NCBI GenBank assembly: GCA_036383955.1
Contig: DASVNH010000173.1
Coordinates: forward strand, 1 to 64,000
Reading direction: 5' to 3'
Length of the DNA: 64,000 bases
Source: JACQFK01 sp036383955
Lineage (GTDB): Bacteria; Planctomycetota; MHYJ01; JACPRB01
Each line of letters opens with the position of its first letter. Within the stretch, counting starts at the first letter, position 1. A program made the translations under genes and the position numbers. Shown piece by piece: positions 32,891 to 41,766 of this stretch. A model generated the notes under the pieces. The model saw only the letters and a program-made list of their open reading frames with translations, had not been told where the DNA came from and did not search any database.

Positions 32891-35179
32891 TCAGCTCAGG
32901 GCGCGCCCGTTCGCGAGGACCACCTCGCCCAGCCCGTTCACCGTCTCGAAGGCCAGGCCGCCGTCGGAGGACCAGAGCGACGTCCGCAGCGTCTCGCCCG
33001 GGTACACCGGCTTGTTGAAGCGGACCTCGAGGCGGTGCAGGGGCCGGGGCAGCTGCTTCGCCACCCGCGCCAGCGTGCAGAGCCCGTGCAGGATCACGCC
33101 CTTGAAGCCCACCGACTTCGCCAGCGCCTCGTCCAGGTGGATCGGGTTGTCGTCGCCCGACACCGCCGCGTAGCGCTTCGGCAGGTCCGCGAACGTCATC
33201 GTGTCGAAGGTCTTGTCCGGCGCCGGCCGCGCCGGCGGAGCCGCCTTCTCGCCGGCCGCCGCCTTGGCGTCGCCCCGGAAGAAGAGCCGCGACTCCATCT
33301 CCACCCGGAGCTCGCCTTCGCAGTAGACCTTCGTCCCGAAGTTCAGCAGCTGCCCCGAGCCCTTGTCCTCGATCGACAGCACCCGGCCGCGCACGCTCAG
33401 GAGGTCGAGCGCCTTCAGCGGCTTGTGGAACACGAAGACCTGCTCCCCGTGCACCATCCGCGTGAAGTCGCCCGTGAAGTCCGGATCCGAAAAGAACTTC
33501 GTGAACGGCTCCTTGATCAGCGTCACCGGGAAGATCGGCGAGTCCGGGTCCCCGACCACCTCGTTATAGGCCGCCATCCGCTCCCCTTTGAGGAGGATCG
33601 GCGCGGCCGTGTACAGGCGCCCCACCAGCGCGCGCTTCAGGCCCTTCTCGGGCTCGAAGCGGAACATCTGCCGGAACTTCAGCCAGCTCGGCAGGTGCGT
33701 GACCTTCACCTTGCCGTCCGCGAGCGCCTTCTGGCCGTCGATCGACCCCTCGAGCAGCCCGCCCAGCGTGGCCGCGTCGGTCGTCAGCACGCAGGTCGGC
33801 GCCGCGATCGGCGGCTTCAGGAAGCAGACCTTGTCCTTGATCTCGAGCGTCCGCCCCTGGCCGTCGACCTTGAACAGGATCGTCCCGTTGAAGCCCGCCG
33901 CCTTGTCCGGCAGGAACTGCGCCGGCAGCCGCGAGAGGAGCGAGGGGAGGTCGACTTCCGCCGCGGGGGCCGCCTTGGGGGCGGCCGCCGTCGCGCCGGC
34001 CTCGACGGCCGCCTTGAGCTTCTTGAAGTCGAAGACCTTCCCGAACTTGCCGAGGTCGGGCACCTTCGTCGCCTTGAGCTTGCCGGCCATGAAGGCCATG
34101 TCGCCCTTCACGCGGCCCTCGACCATGCCCGCCAGCGTGTCCGCGTCCGTGCTGATCACGCAGGTCGGCGCGGCCGGCGCGCCTTCCGCGACCTTCACCG
34201 CCTGGTTCTTCACCTCGACCGTGAAGTCGCCCGCGCCGGCGATCGCGAAGTGCATCGTCGACTCCCACCCGGCCGACTTCGCCGCGTCGAAGGCCCCGGG
34301 CAGCGCCCGGATGATCGCGGCGATCTTGTTCGAACCCCCCGTAGCTGGCGCCGCGGGCGCCGCGGAGGGGGGCGCATGCACGAACTCGCCCACTTCGGCG
34401 GGCGTCCAGGCCTCCTTTTTCTCCTTGCCGGCCGTGAGCTCCATCCGGTACTCGAAGAGATGCCGGCCGTGCACGCCGAGGATCCGGCCCGTGACGTCCT
34501 TCGCCGCCTCGCTCGCGAGGAAGACCACGACGGGCGACACGTCCTCCGGCCGGTACTCGCGGGGCACGCTCTCGATGTCGCTGGTCATCCGCGTCTTCGC
34601 GATCGGCGCGATCGCGTTGACCGTGATCCCGTCCTTGCCGAGCTCCATCGCGGCCGTCAGCGTGAAGCCGTAGATCCCCGCCTTCGCCGCGCTGTAGTTC
34701 GCCTGCCCGAAGTTGCCTTTCAGCCCGGCGACGGACGTCGTGTTCACGATCCGCCCGCCCCGCCCTTTCTCCTTCATGACCCGCGCCGCCGCCCGCGTGC
34801 ACGCGAACGTGCCGCGCAGGTGCACCGCGAGCACCGAGTCCCACATCTCGTCGGTCATGTTGTGGATCGTCTTGTCGCGCAGGATCCCGGCGTTGTTCAC
34901 CAGGACGTCGACGCCCCCGAAGGCCTCGACGGCCTTCGCCACGATCTTCTCCGCCCCGTCGGCGACGGAGTCGTAGCAGGCGACGGCCTGCCCGCCGGCC
35001 TTCTTGATCTCCTCGACGACCGCGTCCGCCGGCCGCCCGGCGCCCGAGGTGCCGTCGCGGTTGACGCCCGGGTCGTTGACGACGACCTTCGCGCCCTCCG
35101 CGGCGAGGGCCAGCGCGTGGCAGCGCCCGAGGCCGCCGCCGGCGCCCGTGACGATCGCGACTTTGTCTTGGAGGAGCAT
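32891..35179 (-). CDS. Multifunctional beta-oxidation enzyme: SDR-SCP2-SCP2-MaoC (MFE-2-like)
   Basis: 762 residues. Residues 1-260 are a short-chain dehydrogenase like the (3R)-hydroxyacyl-CoA dehydrogenase part of peroxisomal MFE-2: TGAGGGLG cofactor loop, NNAG, and the Ser149/Tyr162/Lys166 triad (YSAAKAG). Two SCP2-type lipid-binding domains follow (about 285-390 and 410-505). Residues 515-762 form an enoyl-CoA hydratase 2/MaoC double hot-dog, with the SGDDNPIHLDE motif (Asp677, His681). Eukaryotic MFE-2 is SDR-hydratase-SCP2 with one SCP2, so the order and the doubled SCP2 are unusual. Thiolase and acyl-CoA dehydrogenase genes precede it, completing a beta-oxidation set. Confidence 0.9.
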   Translation of the reverse strand: MLLQDKVAIVTGAGGGLGRCHALALAAEGAKVVVNDPGVNRDGTSGAGRPADAVVEEIKKAGGQAVACYDSVADGAEKIVAKAVEAFGGVDVLVNNAGILRDKTIHNMTDEMWDSVLAVHLRGTFACTRAAARVMKEKGRGGRIVNTTSVAGLKGNFGQANYSAAKAGIYGFTLTAAMELGKDGITVNAIAPIAKTRMTSDIESVPREYRPEDVSPVVVFLASEAAKDVTGRILGVHGRHLFEYRMELTAGKEKKEAWTPAEVGEFVHAPPSAAPAAPATGGSNKIAAIIRALPGAFDAAKSAGWESTMHFAIAGAGDFTVEVKNQAVKVAEGAPAAPTCVISTDADTLAGMVEGRVKGDMAFMAGKLKATKVPDLGKFGKVFDFKKLKAAVEAGATAAAPKAAPAAEVDLPSLLSRLPAQFLPDKAAGFNGTILFKVDGQGRTLEIKDKVCFLKPPIAAPTCVLTTDAATLGGLLEGSIDGQKALADGKVKVTHLPSWLKFRQMFRFEPEKGLKRALVGRLYTAAPILLKGERMAAYNEVVGDPDSPIFPVTLIKEPFTKFFSDPDFTGDFTRMVHGEQVFVFHKPLKALDLLSVRGRVLSIEDKGSGQLLNFGTKVYCEGELRVEMESRLFFRGDAKAAAGEKAAPPARPAPDKTFDTMTFADLPKRYAAVSGDDNPIHLDEALAKSVGFKGVILHGLCTLARVAKQLPRPLHRLEVRFNKPVYPGETLRTSLWSSDGGLAFETVNGLGEVVLANGRALS

Positions 35180-35182
35180 GGC

Positions 35183-36280
35183 TTAAGTCCTCTGAAGGAG
35201 CACGGCGAGTCCCTGGCCCATGCCGATGCAGAGCGTGACCAGCCCCGTCTTGAGCTCGCGCTTCTCGAGCTCGTGCAGCAGCGTCACGACGAGGCGCGCG
35301 CCCGAGCAGCCCAGCGGGTGGCCGAGCGCCACCGCGCCGCCGTTCACGTTCACGCGCGCGGGATCCGCGCCCGTTTCCTTGAGCCAGGCGAGCACGACCG
35401 GCGCGAAGGCCTCGTTGCACTCGAAGAGGTCGACGTCCGACATCTTCATCCCGGCCCGCTTCAGGACGTTCTGCGTGGCGCTGATCGGGCCGGTCAGCAT
35501 GATCGTGGGATCGACGCCCGTCGCCGCCACCGCGACGATCTTCGCGCGCGGCTTCGCGCCGAGCGCCCGGGCTTTCGCGGGGGAGGCGACGACGACCGCC
35601 GCCGCGCCGTCGGAGATCTGGCTGGAGTTGCCCGCGGTGAGCAGGCCGCCTTCCTTGAAGACCGACTTGAGCGTGGCCAGCTTCTCCAGGCTGGTGTCCT
35701 TGCGGGGGCCTTCGTCCTTGCTCACGCCGTCGACCGGCAGGATCTCCTTCGACATGTCCGCCGCCAGCGCCTTCTGGTGGCTCTGGAAGCTGAACTCGTC
35801 GATCTGCGGGCGGGAGAAGCCCCACTTCTCGGCGATGAACTCCGCCGAGAGGCCCTGCGGAATGAGCTCGAAGCGCTCGAGGATGCGCGGCGAGAACGGC
35901 CCGCCGTCGCTGCCCATCGGGACGCGCGACATGCTCTCCGTGCCGCCCGCGAGGATCAGGTCCATCTGGCCGGACGCCACCGCCTGGCCGGCGAACGCGA
36001 TCGCCTGCAGCCCGGAGGCGCAGAGCCGGTTCACGCTCGTGCCGGGCACGGTCGCCGGGAAGCCCGCGCAGAGCGCCGCGTTGCGCGCCACGTTGAAGCC
36101 CTGCTCGCCGGTCGCCGTCACGCAGCCGAGAACGACGTCGTCGATCTCCTTCAGGCCGTTCCGCTTGGCGAGCGCCGCGAGGACGTCGCCCGCCAGGTCG
36201 TCGGAGCGGCGGTGCGAGAGCCCGCCGTTCATCCGCCCGAGGGGCGTGCGGAGGGCGTCGAGAATCAAGGCCTCAGTCAT
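35183..36280 (-). CDS. Thiolase (acetyl-CoA acyltransferase)
   Basis: 365 residues, slightly shorter than the ~390 usual. Catalytic residues are present: nucleophile Cys87 (NRLCASG), His321 in GHPLGCSG and Cys351 in CIGMGQG, with the NEAF motif. It cleaves 3-ketoacyl-CoA in beta-oxidation. It ends three bases before the multifunctional enzyme gene starts and overlaps the acyl-CoA dehydrogenase gene by eight bases, so the three form one operon. Confidence 0.93.
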   Translation of the reverse strand: MTEALILDALRTPLGRMNGGLSHRRSDDLAGDVLAALAKRNGLKEIDDVVLGCVTATGEQGFNVARNAALCAGFPATVPGTSVNRLCASGLQAIAFAGQAVASGQMDLILAGGTESMSRVPMGSDGGPFSPRILERFELIPQGLSAEFIAEKWGFSRPQIDEFSFQSHQKALAADMSKEILPVDGVSKDEGPRKDTSLEKLATLKSVFKEGGLLTAGNSSQISDGAAAVVVASPAKARALGAKPRAKIVAVAATGVDPTIMLTGPISATQNVLKRAGMKMSDVDLFECNEAFAPVVLAWLKETGADPARVNVNGGAVALGHPLGCSGARLVVTLLHELEKRELKTGLVTLCIGMGQGLAVLLQRT

Positions 36281-37478
36281 GGCCGTCCCCCTGCTGCAGG
36301 TACCGCAGGATGGTGTTCTTCTGGATCTCGGCCGTGCCTTCCCAGATGCGGTAGATGACCGCGTCCAGGAGCCAGCGGCCGATGTCGTATTCCTTCATGA
36401 AGCCGTAGCCGCCGTGGATCTGGAGGGAGTCGAGGCAGTTCTGGACGGCCACCTCGCCGCACATGTACTTGGCCTGGCTGCCCTCGCCGCGGTTGAAGGG
36501 CTCGCCGGCGGTGGCCATCCACGCCGCCTTCCACGTCAGCGCGCGGGCGGCCTGGAGCTGGGTCTCCATGTCGGCGAGCTTGTGGCCGACGGCCTGGAAC
36601 TCGATGATCGGCTTCTTCTGCACGCGGGTCTTCGCGTAGGCGAGGGCGGTCTCGAACGCGGCGCGGGCGATGCCCAGCGCGCCGGCGCCGACCATGACGC
36701 GGGAGCCCTCGAGGGTGGCCACCACGCCGGCGATGCCGCCGATGCCGTCGCCGCCGAGCTTGTTCTCGGCGGGGACGCGGACGTCCTCCAGCACGACCTC
36801 GGTGGTGTTGGAGGCGAGGACGCCCCACTTGAGGTAGTCGCTCCCGGGCTTGAGGCCCTTGGCGCCCTTCTGGACGATGAAGCCGGCGAGGCCGGCGGCG
36901 CGCTCGGTGCCGGACTGGGCGCCGGGGTTGGTCTGGGCGACGATGACGTAGGTGTCGGCGATGCCGCCGTTGGTGATGAACTGTTTAGTGCCGTTGAGGA
37001 TCCAGTCCGAGCCGTCGCGCTTGGCGGAGGTCGAGAGCCCCGACACGTTCGACCCGGCGCCGGGCTCGGTGAGGCCGAAGGCGCCGATGTGGGGCATCTT
37101 GGGCTCGTTCGACGGGTTGCAGAAGGGCGTCAGCCAGCGCTTGCGCTGCTCGGGCGTGCCCATGGATTCGATGGCCTTGGCGGTGAGGCCCGACGCGGAG
37201 ATGTGCACGGCCGCGCCGGCGTCGCCCCAGGAGAGCTCCTCGGCGATGAGGCAGGTGATGAGGACGTCGTGGATCCCGAGCCCGCCGTAGTCGGCGGGGA
37301 AGTAGTAGTCGATGAGGCGCAGGCCGTTGGCCTTGATAAGGAGCTCGTCGAGCTTCTCCTTGGGGATCTTCTCGCCCCGGCGGTAGTGCAGGTCCGCCAG
37401 CGGCCGGATCTCGGTCTTGGCGAAGTCGCGGGCCATGTCCCGCATCATCCGCTGCTCTTCGTTCAGCGAGAAATCCAT
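36273..37478 (-). CDS. Acyl-CoA dehydrogenase
   Basis: 401 residues, the usual length. The N-terminal helical domain, the FAD-binding motif (AFGLTEPGAGSNVSG), the KQFITNGGIADTYVI segment and the C-terminal QIHGGYGFMKEYDIGR and IWEGTAEIQKN (catalytic Glu380) are all present. It performs the first oxidation step of fatty-acyl-CoA degradation with FAD, passing electrons to ETF. It is the first gene of the beta-oxidation operon; the PadR regulator gene lies just upstream on the same strand. Confidence 0.94.
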   Translation of the reverse strand: MDFSLNEEQRMMRDMARDFAKTEIRPLADLHYRRGEKIPKEKLDELLIKANGLRLIDYYFPADYGGLGIHDVLITCLIAEELSWGDAGAAVHISASGLTAKAIESMGTPEQRKRWLTPFCNPSNEPKMPHIGAFGLTEPGAGSNVSGLSTSAKRDGSDWILNGTKQFITNGGIADTYVIVAQTNPGAQSGTERAAGLAGFIVQKGAKGLKPGSDYLKWGVLASNTTEVVLEDVRVPAENKLGGDGIGGIAGVVATLEGSRVMVGAGALGIARAAFETALAYAKTRVQKKPIIEFQAVGHKLADMETQLQAARALTWKAAWMATAGEPFNRGEGSQAKYMCGEVAVQNCLDSLQIHGGYGFMKEYDIGRWLLDAVIYRIWEGTAEIQKNTILRYLQQGDGHD

Positions 37479-37537
37479 CGTTCGCCTCTCCTAGTTCCCG
37501 GTTTCACCGGACAGGACACGATGCCGCGACGTCCTTG

Positions 37538-37566
37538 GGAGTTGGGGTTTGGGATTTGGGAGTTCG
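37538..37566. repeat. Dispersed TTGGGAGTTGGGGTTTGGG repeat
   Basis: A run of TTGGGAGTT/TTTGGGATT units preceded by GACGTCC; the reverse complement of the block that begins at 56766, where it forms one arm of an inverted repeat. Confidence 0.6.
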
Positions 37567-37574
37567 CTCACGCG

Positions 37575-38129
37575 TCATACCCTGGCGACCGTCTTGTCCC
37601 GGACCTTGCGGCGCAGGCGCTCGCACCAGCGGGCCTGGATCCCGGCGACTTCCTTGGTCTTCTCTTTCAGGTAGTAGAGGTGGAACGGCCAGCGGTCGGG
37701 GAAATGCTCCTCGATCCGGTGGATGTTCTCGAGCGAGGCGGCCACGTGGGCCTCGCGCTTGTCGATGGCCCGCAGCAGCGTCTCCGCCGCCAGGTGCGGG
37801 GCGAAGAAGAGCGCGATGTCGAACGGCGAGACCAGGCGGTCGGGCGCGAAGGCCGTCTCCTCGAGCAGCTCCGCGAAGGCCTTCCGGCCCGCCGCCGTGA
37901 GGCGGTACACGCGGCGCTCCGGGCGCTTCCCGCGGCGCTCCGAGACGCCCGCCACCCAGCGGCGCTTCTCGAAGGTCTTGAGCGCGTAGTAGAGCGTGCC
38001 CGCGGGGACGTCGAGCAGCCCGGCCCCCCGCTCCTGGAGGGTCCGGAGCAGGTCGTAGCCGCTCCGGGGCTCCTCGGCGAGGATGCCCAGGATGGACATG
38101 GCGTTGGTCGGTTCGATGCGTCCCGGCAT
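37575..38129 (-). CDS. PadR-family transcriptional regulator
   Basis: 184 residues. A winged helix (about 8-85) with the family motifs SILGILAEEPRSGYDL and GTLYYALKTFEKRRW is followed by the C-terminal dimerisation helices of the Vir_act_alpha_C type. PadR proteins usually respond to phenolic or lipophilic compounds. The gene sits upstream of the beta-oxidation operon on the same strand, so control of that operon is plausible. The region before it (38130-38160) is A+T-rich, with TAGAAT at 38150-38145 as a possible -10. Confidence 0.9.
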   Translation of the reverse strand: MPGRIEPTNAMSILGILAEEPRSGYDLLRTLQERGAGLLDVPAGTLYYALKTFEKRRWVAGVSERRGKRPERRVYRLTAAGRKAFAELLEETAFAPDRLVSPFDIALFFAPHLAAETLLRAIDKREAHVAASLENIHRIEEHFPDRWPFHLYYLKEKTKEVAGIQARWCERLRRKVRDKTVARV

Positions 38130-38236
38130 AAGTCTAGTTCACTTATTCTAATTAAAATATACGACGGCGGAGCGCAAGTGTCGAGCCCTAATCGACGTCC
38201 CGCGTTATGATCTTTTCCGATGAAAGGGAGGAAGCC

Positions 38237-39253
38237 ATGAGGACCGCTCTCGTCGCCCTGTGCGCGCTCGTCGCCGCTCAGGCCGTCCCGCTGAAGTGGC
38301 AGAAGGGCAAGGGCTGGGGCTGGGTCTGGGGCCCGAACGACGAAGTCGGCGCCCTCAACGAGCAGACCGACGCCTCCCGCCTCGCCGCGCTCAAGCTCGC
38401 GACGTCCGGCAAGGTCTACGACCTGGGCGTGCTCTACGACCGGACCTCCTACAAGTGGCCCGGGCACTCCCCCGGCGAGATCATGTCGTTCCGCACCCCC
38501 GAGGGCGTCAAGCGGCAGGGCGACCTCCCGGGCGTCATCCAGGAGAACCCCACCAAGACCGCCTGGCATTCCTGCGCCCTGTTCATGAACGACAACGTGG
38601 CGACGCAGATCGACGGCCTGGGCCACGCCACGGAAGGCGACGACGACCACTGGTACAACGGCTTCAAGGAGAAGGACTGGGGCGGCAACTGGGGGCCGCG
38701 CAAGTGCGACGCCTCCACGATCCCGCCCATCGTCTGCCGCGGCGTGCTGGTGGACGTCGCGGGCCTGAAGGGCGTCGACGCCCTCCCCTCGAACACCCCC
38801 ATCTCAAAGGAGGACGTCGAGGCCGCCCTGAAGAAGCAGGGCGTCGAGCTCCGCTTCGGCGACGCGGTGTTCATCCGCACGGGCACCCTGCGCCACTGGG
38901 GCGAGGCGGGCGGCGATCACGCGACCATCGGACGTCATGACTCCGCCGGCCTCACGCTGGAGACGGCGAAGTGGCTGGTGGAGGAGAAGGGGGCGATCTT
39001 CATCGGGAGCGACACGAGCGGCCTCGAATACGGCCCGAAACCCGAGGACAACGCGGCCTTCCGGGCGAAGTACGGCTCGTTCATGCCGGTGCACAACTAC
39101 CTGCTGATCCAGCAGGGCGTGCACATCGGCGAGTTCCACAACCTGGAGGAGCTGGCCCGCGACCGCGCCTGGGAGTTCTGCTACGTGGCCCTGACGAACA
39201 AGATCAAGGGTTCGACGGCCGGCTTCACGCTCCGCCCCATCGCCCTCCGGTAG
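38237..39253 (+). CDS. Secreted cyclase-family (kynurenine formamidase-like) metal hydrolase
   Basis: 338 residues from the ATG at 38237, chosen because AGGAAG precedes it and a signal peptide (MRTALVALCALVAAQA) follows. The cyclase core is recognisable from ATQIDGLGHA in place of the usual H-x-GTH-x-D-x3-H zinc motif: the first His is Asn and the second Gln, while Asp and the last His remain, as in the larger subgroup that carries T-Q-x-D-x-L-x-H. FGDAVFIRTG and a GSDTSGLEYGP segment also fit. Substrate unknown. A TATGAT box stands at 38206-38211. Confidence 0.85.
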   Translation: MRTALVALCALVAAQAVPLKWQKGKGWGWVWGPNDEVGALNEQTDASRLAALKLATSGKVYDLGVLYDRTSYKWPGHSPGEIMSFRTPEGVKRQGDLPGVIQENPTKTAWHSCALFMNDNVATQIDGLGHATEGDDDHWYNGFKEKDWGGNWGPRKCDASTIPPIVCRGVLVDVAGLKGVDALPSNTPISKEDVEAALKKQGVELRFGDAVFIRTGTLRHWGEAGGDHATIGRHDSAGLTLETAKWLVEEKGAIFIGSDTSGLEYGPKPEDNAAFRAKYGSFMPVHNYLLIQQGVHIGEFHNLEELARDRAWEFCYVALTNKIKGSTAGFTLRPIALR

Positions 39254-39260
39254 CCCGGCG

Positions 39261-39351
39261 CGTGCGAAAGTCACCTGGTAGCTTTCGCACGACCGGCTGC
39301 CTATTTTGTAAACAGGGCAGCGTGCGAAAGCTACCAGGTGACTTTCGCACG
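39261..39351. repeat. Perfect 31-bp inverted repeat whose arms are themselves palindromic
   Basis: Arm 39261-39291 and arm 39321-39351 are exact reverse complements, and each arm begins CGTGCGAAAG and ends CTTTCGCACG, so each can also fold alone. The 29-base loop has weaker CTGCCT/AGGGCAG pairing. It fills the space between two convergent genes and touches the stop codon of the small gene at 39352. Confidence 0.85.
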
Positions 39352-39519
39352 TTAGTCGTCGACGAACTCTCCGTGGTCGTGTTTCGTTTCCGGGCGGGCG
39401 CCCAGGCGGGCGGAGGCGGTCGGAGGGGGCTTGGCGTGGCCGGCGACCCAGGCGAGCGTGAACGCGGCGACCACGACCGCGAGGCCGACCCAGAACCAGG
39501 GCGCCGTCAGGATGTTCAT
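39352..39519 (-). CDS. Small single-pass membrane protein, unknown
   Basis: 55 residues from the ATG at 39519: a membrane helix (WFWVGLAVVVAAFTLAWVAG) followed by a Pro/Lys/His-rich tail (GARPETKHDHGEFVDD). An in-frame start at 39597 would add 26 unlikely residues and overlap the cytochrome gene. No family recognised; the hydrophobic profile and position before an inverted repeat make it probable rather than certain. Confidence 0.5.
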   Translation of the reverse strand: MNILTAPWFWVGLAVVVAAFTLAWVAGHAKPPPTASARLGARPETKHDHGEFVDD

Positions 39520-39590
39520 CACCAGGGCTGAGGGCCCGGCTCCTCCGCGCGTTACGCGTAACATCGGACGTGCCCGCGGATCCGGTTTCC

Positions 39591-40994
39591 ATGACACGCT
39601 TCACCTGCTCCCTCGCGCTCCTCGCCGCGCTGCTCGTGAGCCAGAACGCGCCCAGGACGGACGATCCGCCGGTCGCGGGTCCGCGGGGGACGTCGAGCTA
39701 CGCGCCCGTCCACGTCGAGGAGCCGATGGCGGCGCTCATCGAGCGCATGAAGGCCGCCAAGCCGGAGATCCTGCGGCGCCACCGCACGCTGCTGGACGAG
39801 CGCTACGACCTGAGCGACCGGCCGTCGAAGGAAGCCCGCCACTTCCGCGGCAAGCCGGTCCAGGAAGGCGTGCGCGTCCGCCTGCCCGCCGGCATGAGTT
39901 GGGACCGCCTGGCCGCGATGACCGCCGAGGAGATGCGCGAGAGGAACCTGTTTCCGCTGGGCTTCCTGCCCCTCCCGCATCCGAACCACGGGGAAGGCGG
40001 CATGCTCTTCCCGGCCTTCCAGATCGAGGAGACCAAGCGCCAGGAAGGGCGCGACCTCGCCCGCTTCGACCTCGACTACGACCTACCCGACCACCTCCTC
40101 CCCGAGTTCCCGCCGGCCATGTTCCTCATCTCCCGGCTCGACCTCGGCGACGCGTCCCAGGGCAAGCTGGTCACGCTCGAGAACTTCTTCGACCTCTTCA
40201 ACGGCGTGCTCAATCCCAAGCAGCTCGAAGGCCTTCGCCTCCTGCTCACGCCGTTCCCGCAGCAGCAGTTCAACCAGACCACCGACCGCCGCTCCGAGAA
40301 GCCGCACCGGGGCGTCGCCTGCCTCGACTGCCACGTCAACGGCCACACCAACGCGGCCACCCATCTGGTGGGCGACCTCCGCCCCCAGGCGTTCCGGCGG
40401 AGGATCGACACCCCCGCGCTGCGCGGCGTGAACATCCAGCGGCTCTTCGGCTCGCAGCGCGCGCTCAAGACCGTCGAGGACTTCACCGAGTTCGAGCAGC
40501 GGGCGGCCTACTTCGACGGCGACCACGTGATCGCCTCGAAGAAGGGCGTCAACCCGCTGGAGCGCGGCACCCAGGTCCACTTCATGGCCGAGTTCCAGGC
40601 GCTGCTCGACTTCCCGCCGGCCCCCAAGCTCGGCGTCACCGGCCGTCTGGATCCGCGGCTGGCCGACGAGGGCGAGCTCCGAGGCGAGGCGCTCTTCCAC
40701 GGCAAGGCCCGCTGCGCCGAGTGTCACGCCCCGCCGTTCTACACCGACAACCTCATGCACAATCTGCGCACGGAGCGCTTCTTCACGCCGCGCCTCATCA
40801 ACGGGCGCATGGCGGCCGTGGACGGCCCCATCAAGACCTTCCCCTTGCGCGGCATCAAGGAGTCGCCGCCCTACCTCCACGACGGCCGGCTGCTGACGCT
40901 GGAGGACACGGTCGAGTTCTTCAATCTCATCCTCGAGACCAAGCTCACGGCCGACGAGAAGAAAGACCTGGTCCGTTTCCTGCGCTGCCTGTAG
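39591..40994 (+). CDS. Di-haem cytochrome c, peroxidase/MauG-like
   Basis: 467 residues from ATG 39591 with a signal peptide (FTCSLALLAALLVSQ). Two haem-attachment motifs are visible, CLDCH and CAECH. The C-terminal domain matches di-haem cytochrome c peroxidases (EALFHGKARCAECHAPPF, then IKTFPLRGIKESPPYLHDGR, where the family has a conserved PYFHDGR-like motif). The first CxxCH domain is preceded by a ~200-residue N-terminal extension not seen in CcpA. It is likely periplasmic and oxidises or reduces small molecules; whether it is a true peroxidase cannot be judged. Confidence 0.88.
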   Translation: MTRFTCSLALLAALLVSQNAPRTDDPPVAGPRGTSSYAPVHVEEPMAALIERMKAAKPEILRRHRTLLDERYDLSDRPSKEARHFRGKPVQEGVRVRLPAGMSWDRLAAMTAEEMRERNLFPLGFLPLPHPNHGEGGMLFPAFQIEETKRQEGRDLARFDLDYDLPDHLLPEFPPAMFLISRLDLGDASQGKLVTLENFFDLFNGVLNPKQLEGLRLLLTPFPQQQFNQTTDRRSEKPHRGVACLDCHVNGHTNAATHLVGDLRPQAFRRRIDTPALRGVNIQRLFGSQRALKTVEDFTEFEQRAAYFDGDHVIASKKGVNPLERGTQVHFMAEFQALLDFPPAPKLGVTGRLDPRLADEGELRGEALFHGKARCAECHAPPFYTDNLMHNLRTERFFTPRLINGRMAAVDGPIKTFPLRGIKESPPYLHDGRLLTLEDTVEFFNLILETKLTADEKKDLVRFLRCL

Positions 40995-41048
40995 GAAAAC
41001 GGGAATATCGGCGGTCGCGCTCCTCTAACCAGGGTAGGGGAGGGATCT

Positions 41049-41744
41049 ATGCTGATCGCCATTCTGTCGGTCGCGCTCGCGCAGGACGTCGACGCCGCCC
41101 TGGACAAGTTCAAGGCCGACCTCAAGGGCAAGGACGCCGCCGGCCGCGGGGCCGCGCTCGCCGAGCTGGCCAAGACCCAGTCGCCGAAGATCACCGCCAA
41201 GATCAACTCGTTCCTGGTCGGCGACATCCCCGAAGTCCGCGTCGCCGCCGCCGGCGCGCTCGCCCTGCAGACCGAGCAGAAGAAGACGGCGGTCCCCTAT
41301 CTGATCAGCGCCGCGACCCCCAACGCCAAGAACCCGCTGGTGCTCGCGGCCATCCTCGCCGCCCTCGGCAAGCTCGGCGACGAGGCCGGCATGGTCGAGG
41401 TCAACAAGCACTACGGGGCCGAGCTGGACGTCGCCAAGGCCGCGATCCAGGCGGCGTCGGAGATCAAGAGCGCGTCCTCGTTCGACCCCCTCATCAAGGA
41501 GCTCAAGGCCTGCGACGAGGCGCTCAAGCCGCGCGACCGGACGCAGGGCGGCGGCTTCGGCGGCGGCTTCGGCCGCATGGACGGCCCGAACAACCCCCGC
41601 GAAGCCCGCGAGCGGGCCCGCGAAATCCAGCCCCTCATCAAGGGCCTGCTGGCCTCGATGGCCGGCGTGACCTGCGAGGACGGCAAGGACTGGGAGAGCT
41701 GGTGGAAGGAAAACCGCTCCAAGTTCAAACCCGCGAAGAGCTGA
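41049..41744 (+). CDS. HEAT-repeat protein
   Basis: 231 residues. A short uncharged leader (MLIAILSVALAQ) is followed by HEAT-like repeats (about 20-160, for example PEVRVAAAGALALQ and PLVLAAILAALGKLGDE), a Gly-rich insertion (GGGFGGGFG, about 168-177) and a C terminus with DWESWWKENR, the motif also seen at 15713. The start is supported by TAGGGGAGGG at 41035-41044. Probably a periplasmic protein-interaction module; function unknown. Confidence 0.8.
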   Translation: MLIAILSVALAQDVDAALDKFKADLKGKDAAGRGAALAELAKTQSPKITAKINSFLVGDIPEVRVAAAGALALQTEQKKTAVPYLISAATPNAKNPLVLAAILAALGKLGDEAGMVEVNKHYGAELDVAKAAIQAASEIKSASSFDPLIKELKACDEALKPRDRTQGGGFGGGFGRMDGPNNPREARERAREIQPLIKGLLASMAGVTCEDGKDWESWWKENRSKFKPAKS

Positions 41745-41766
41745 TCCGCGACGTCCTATCCTTAGG

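Noticed and set aside
32837..36358. Open frame of 1173 codons on the plus strand
   Set aside because: It lies antisense to the multifunctional enzyme and thiolase genes, has an Arg/His-rich composition typical of shadow frames in G+C-rich DNA and no recognisable domain.
41757..41762. TATCCT as promoter for the gene at 41767
   Set aside because: Only four bases separate it from the ATG, so transcription would start inside the gene; cotranscription with the HEAT gene is more likely.
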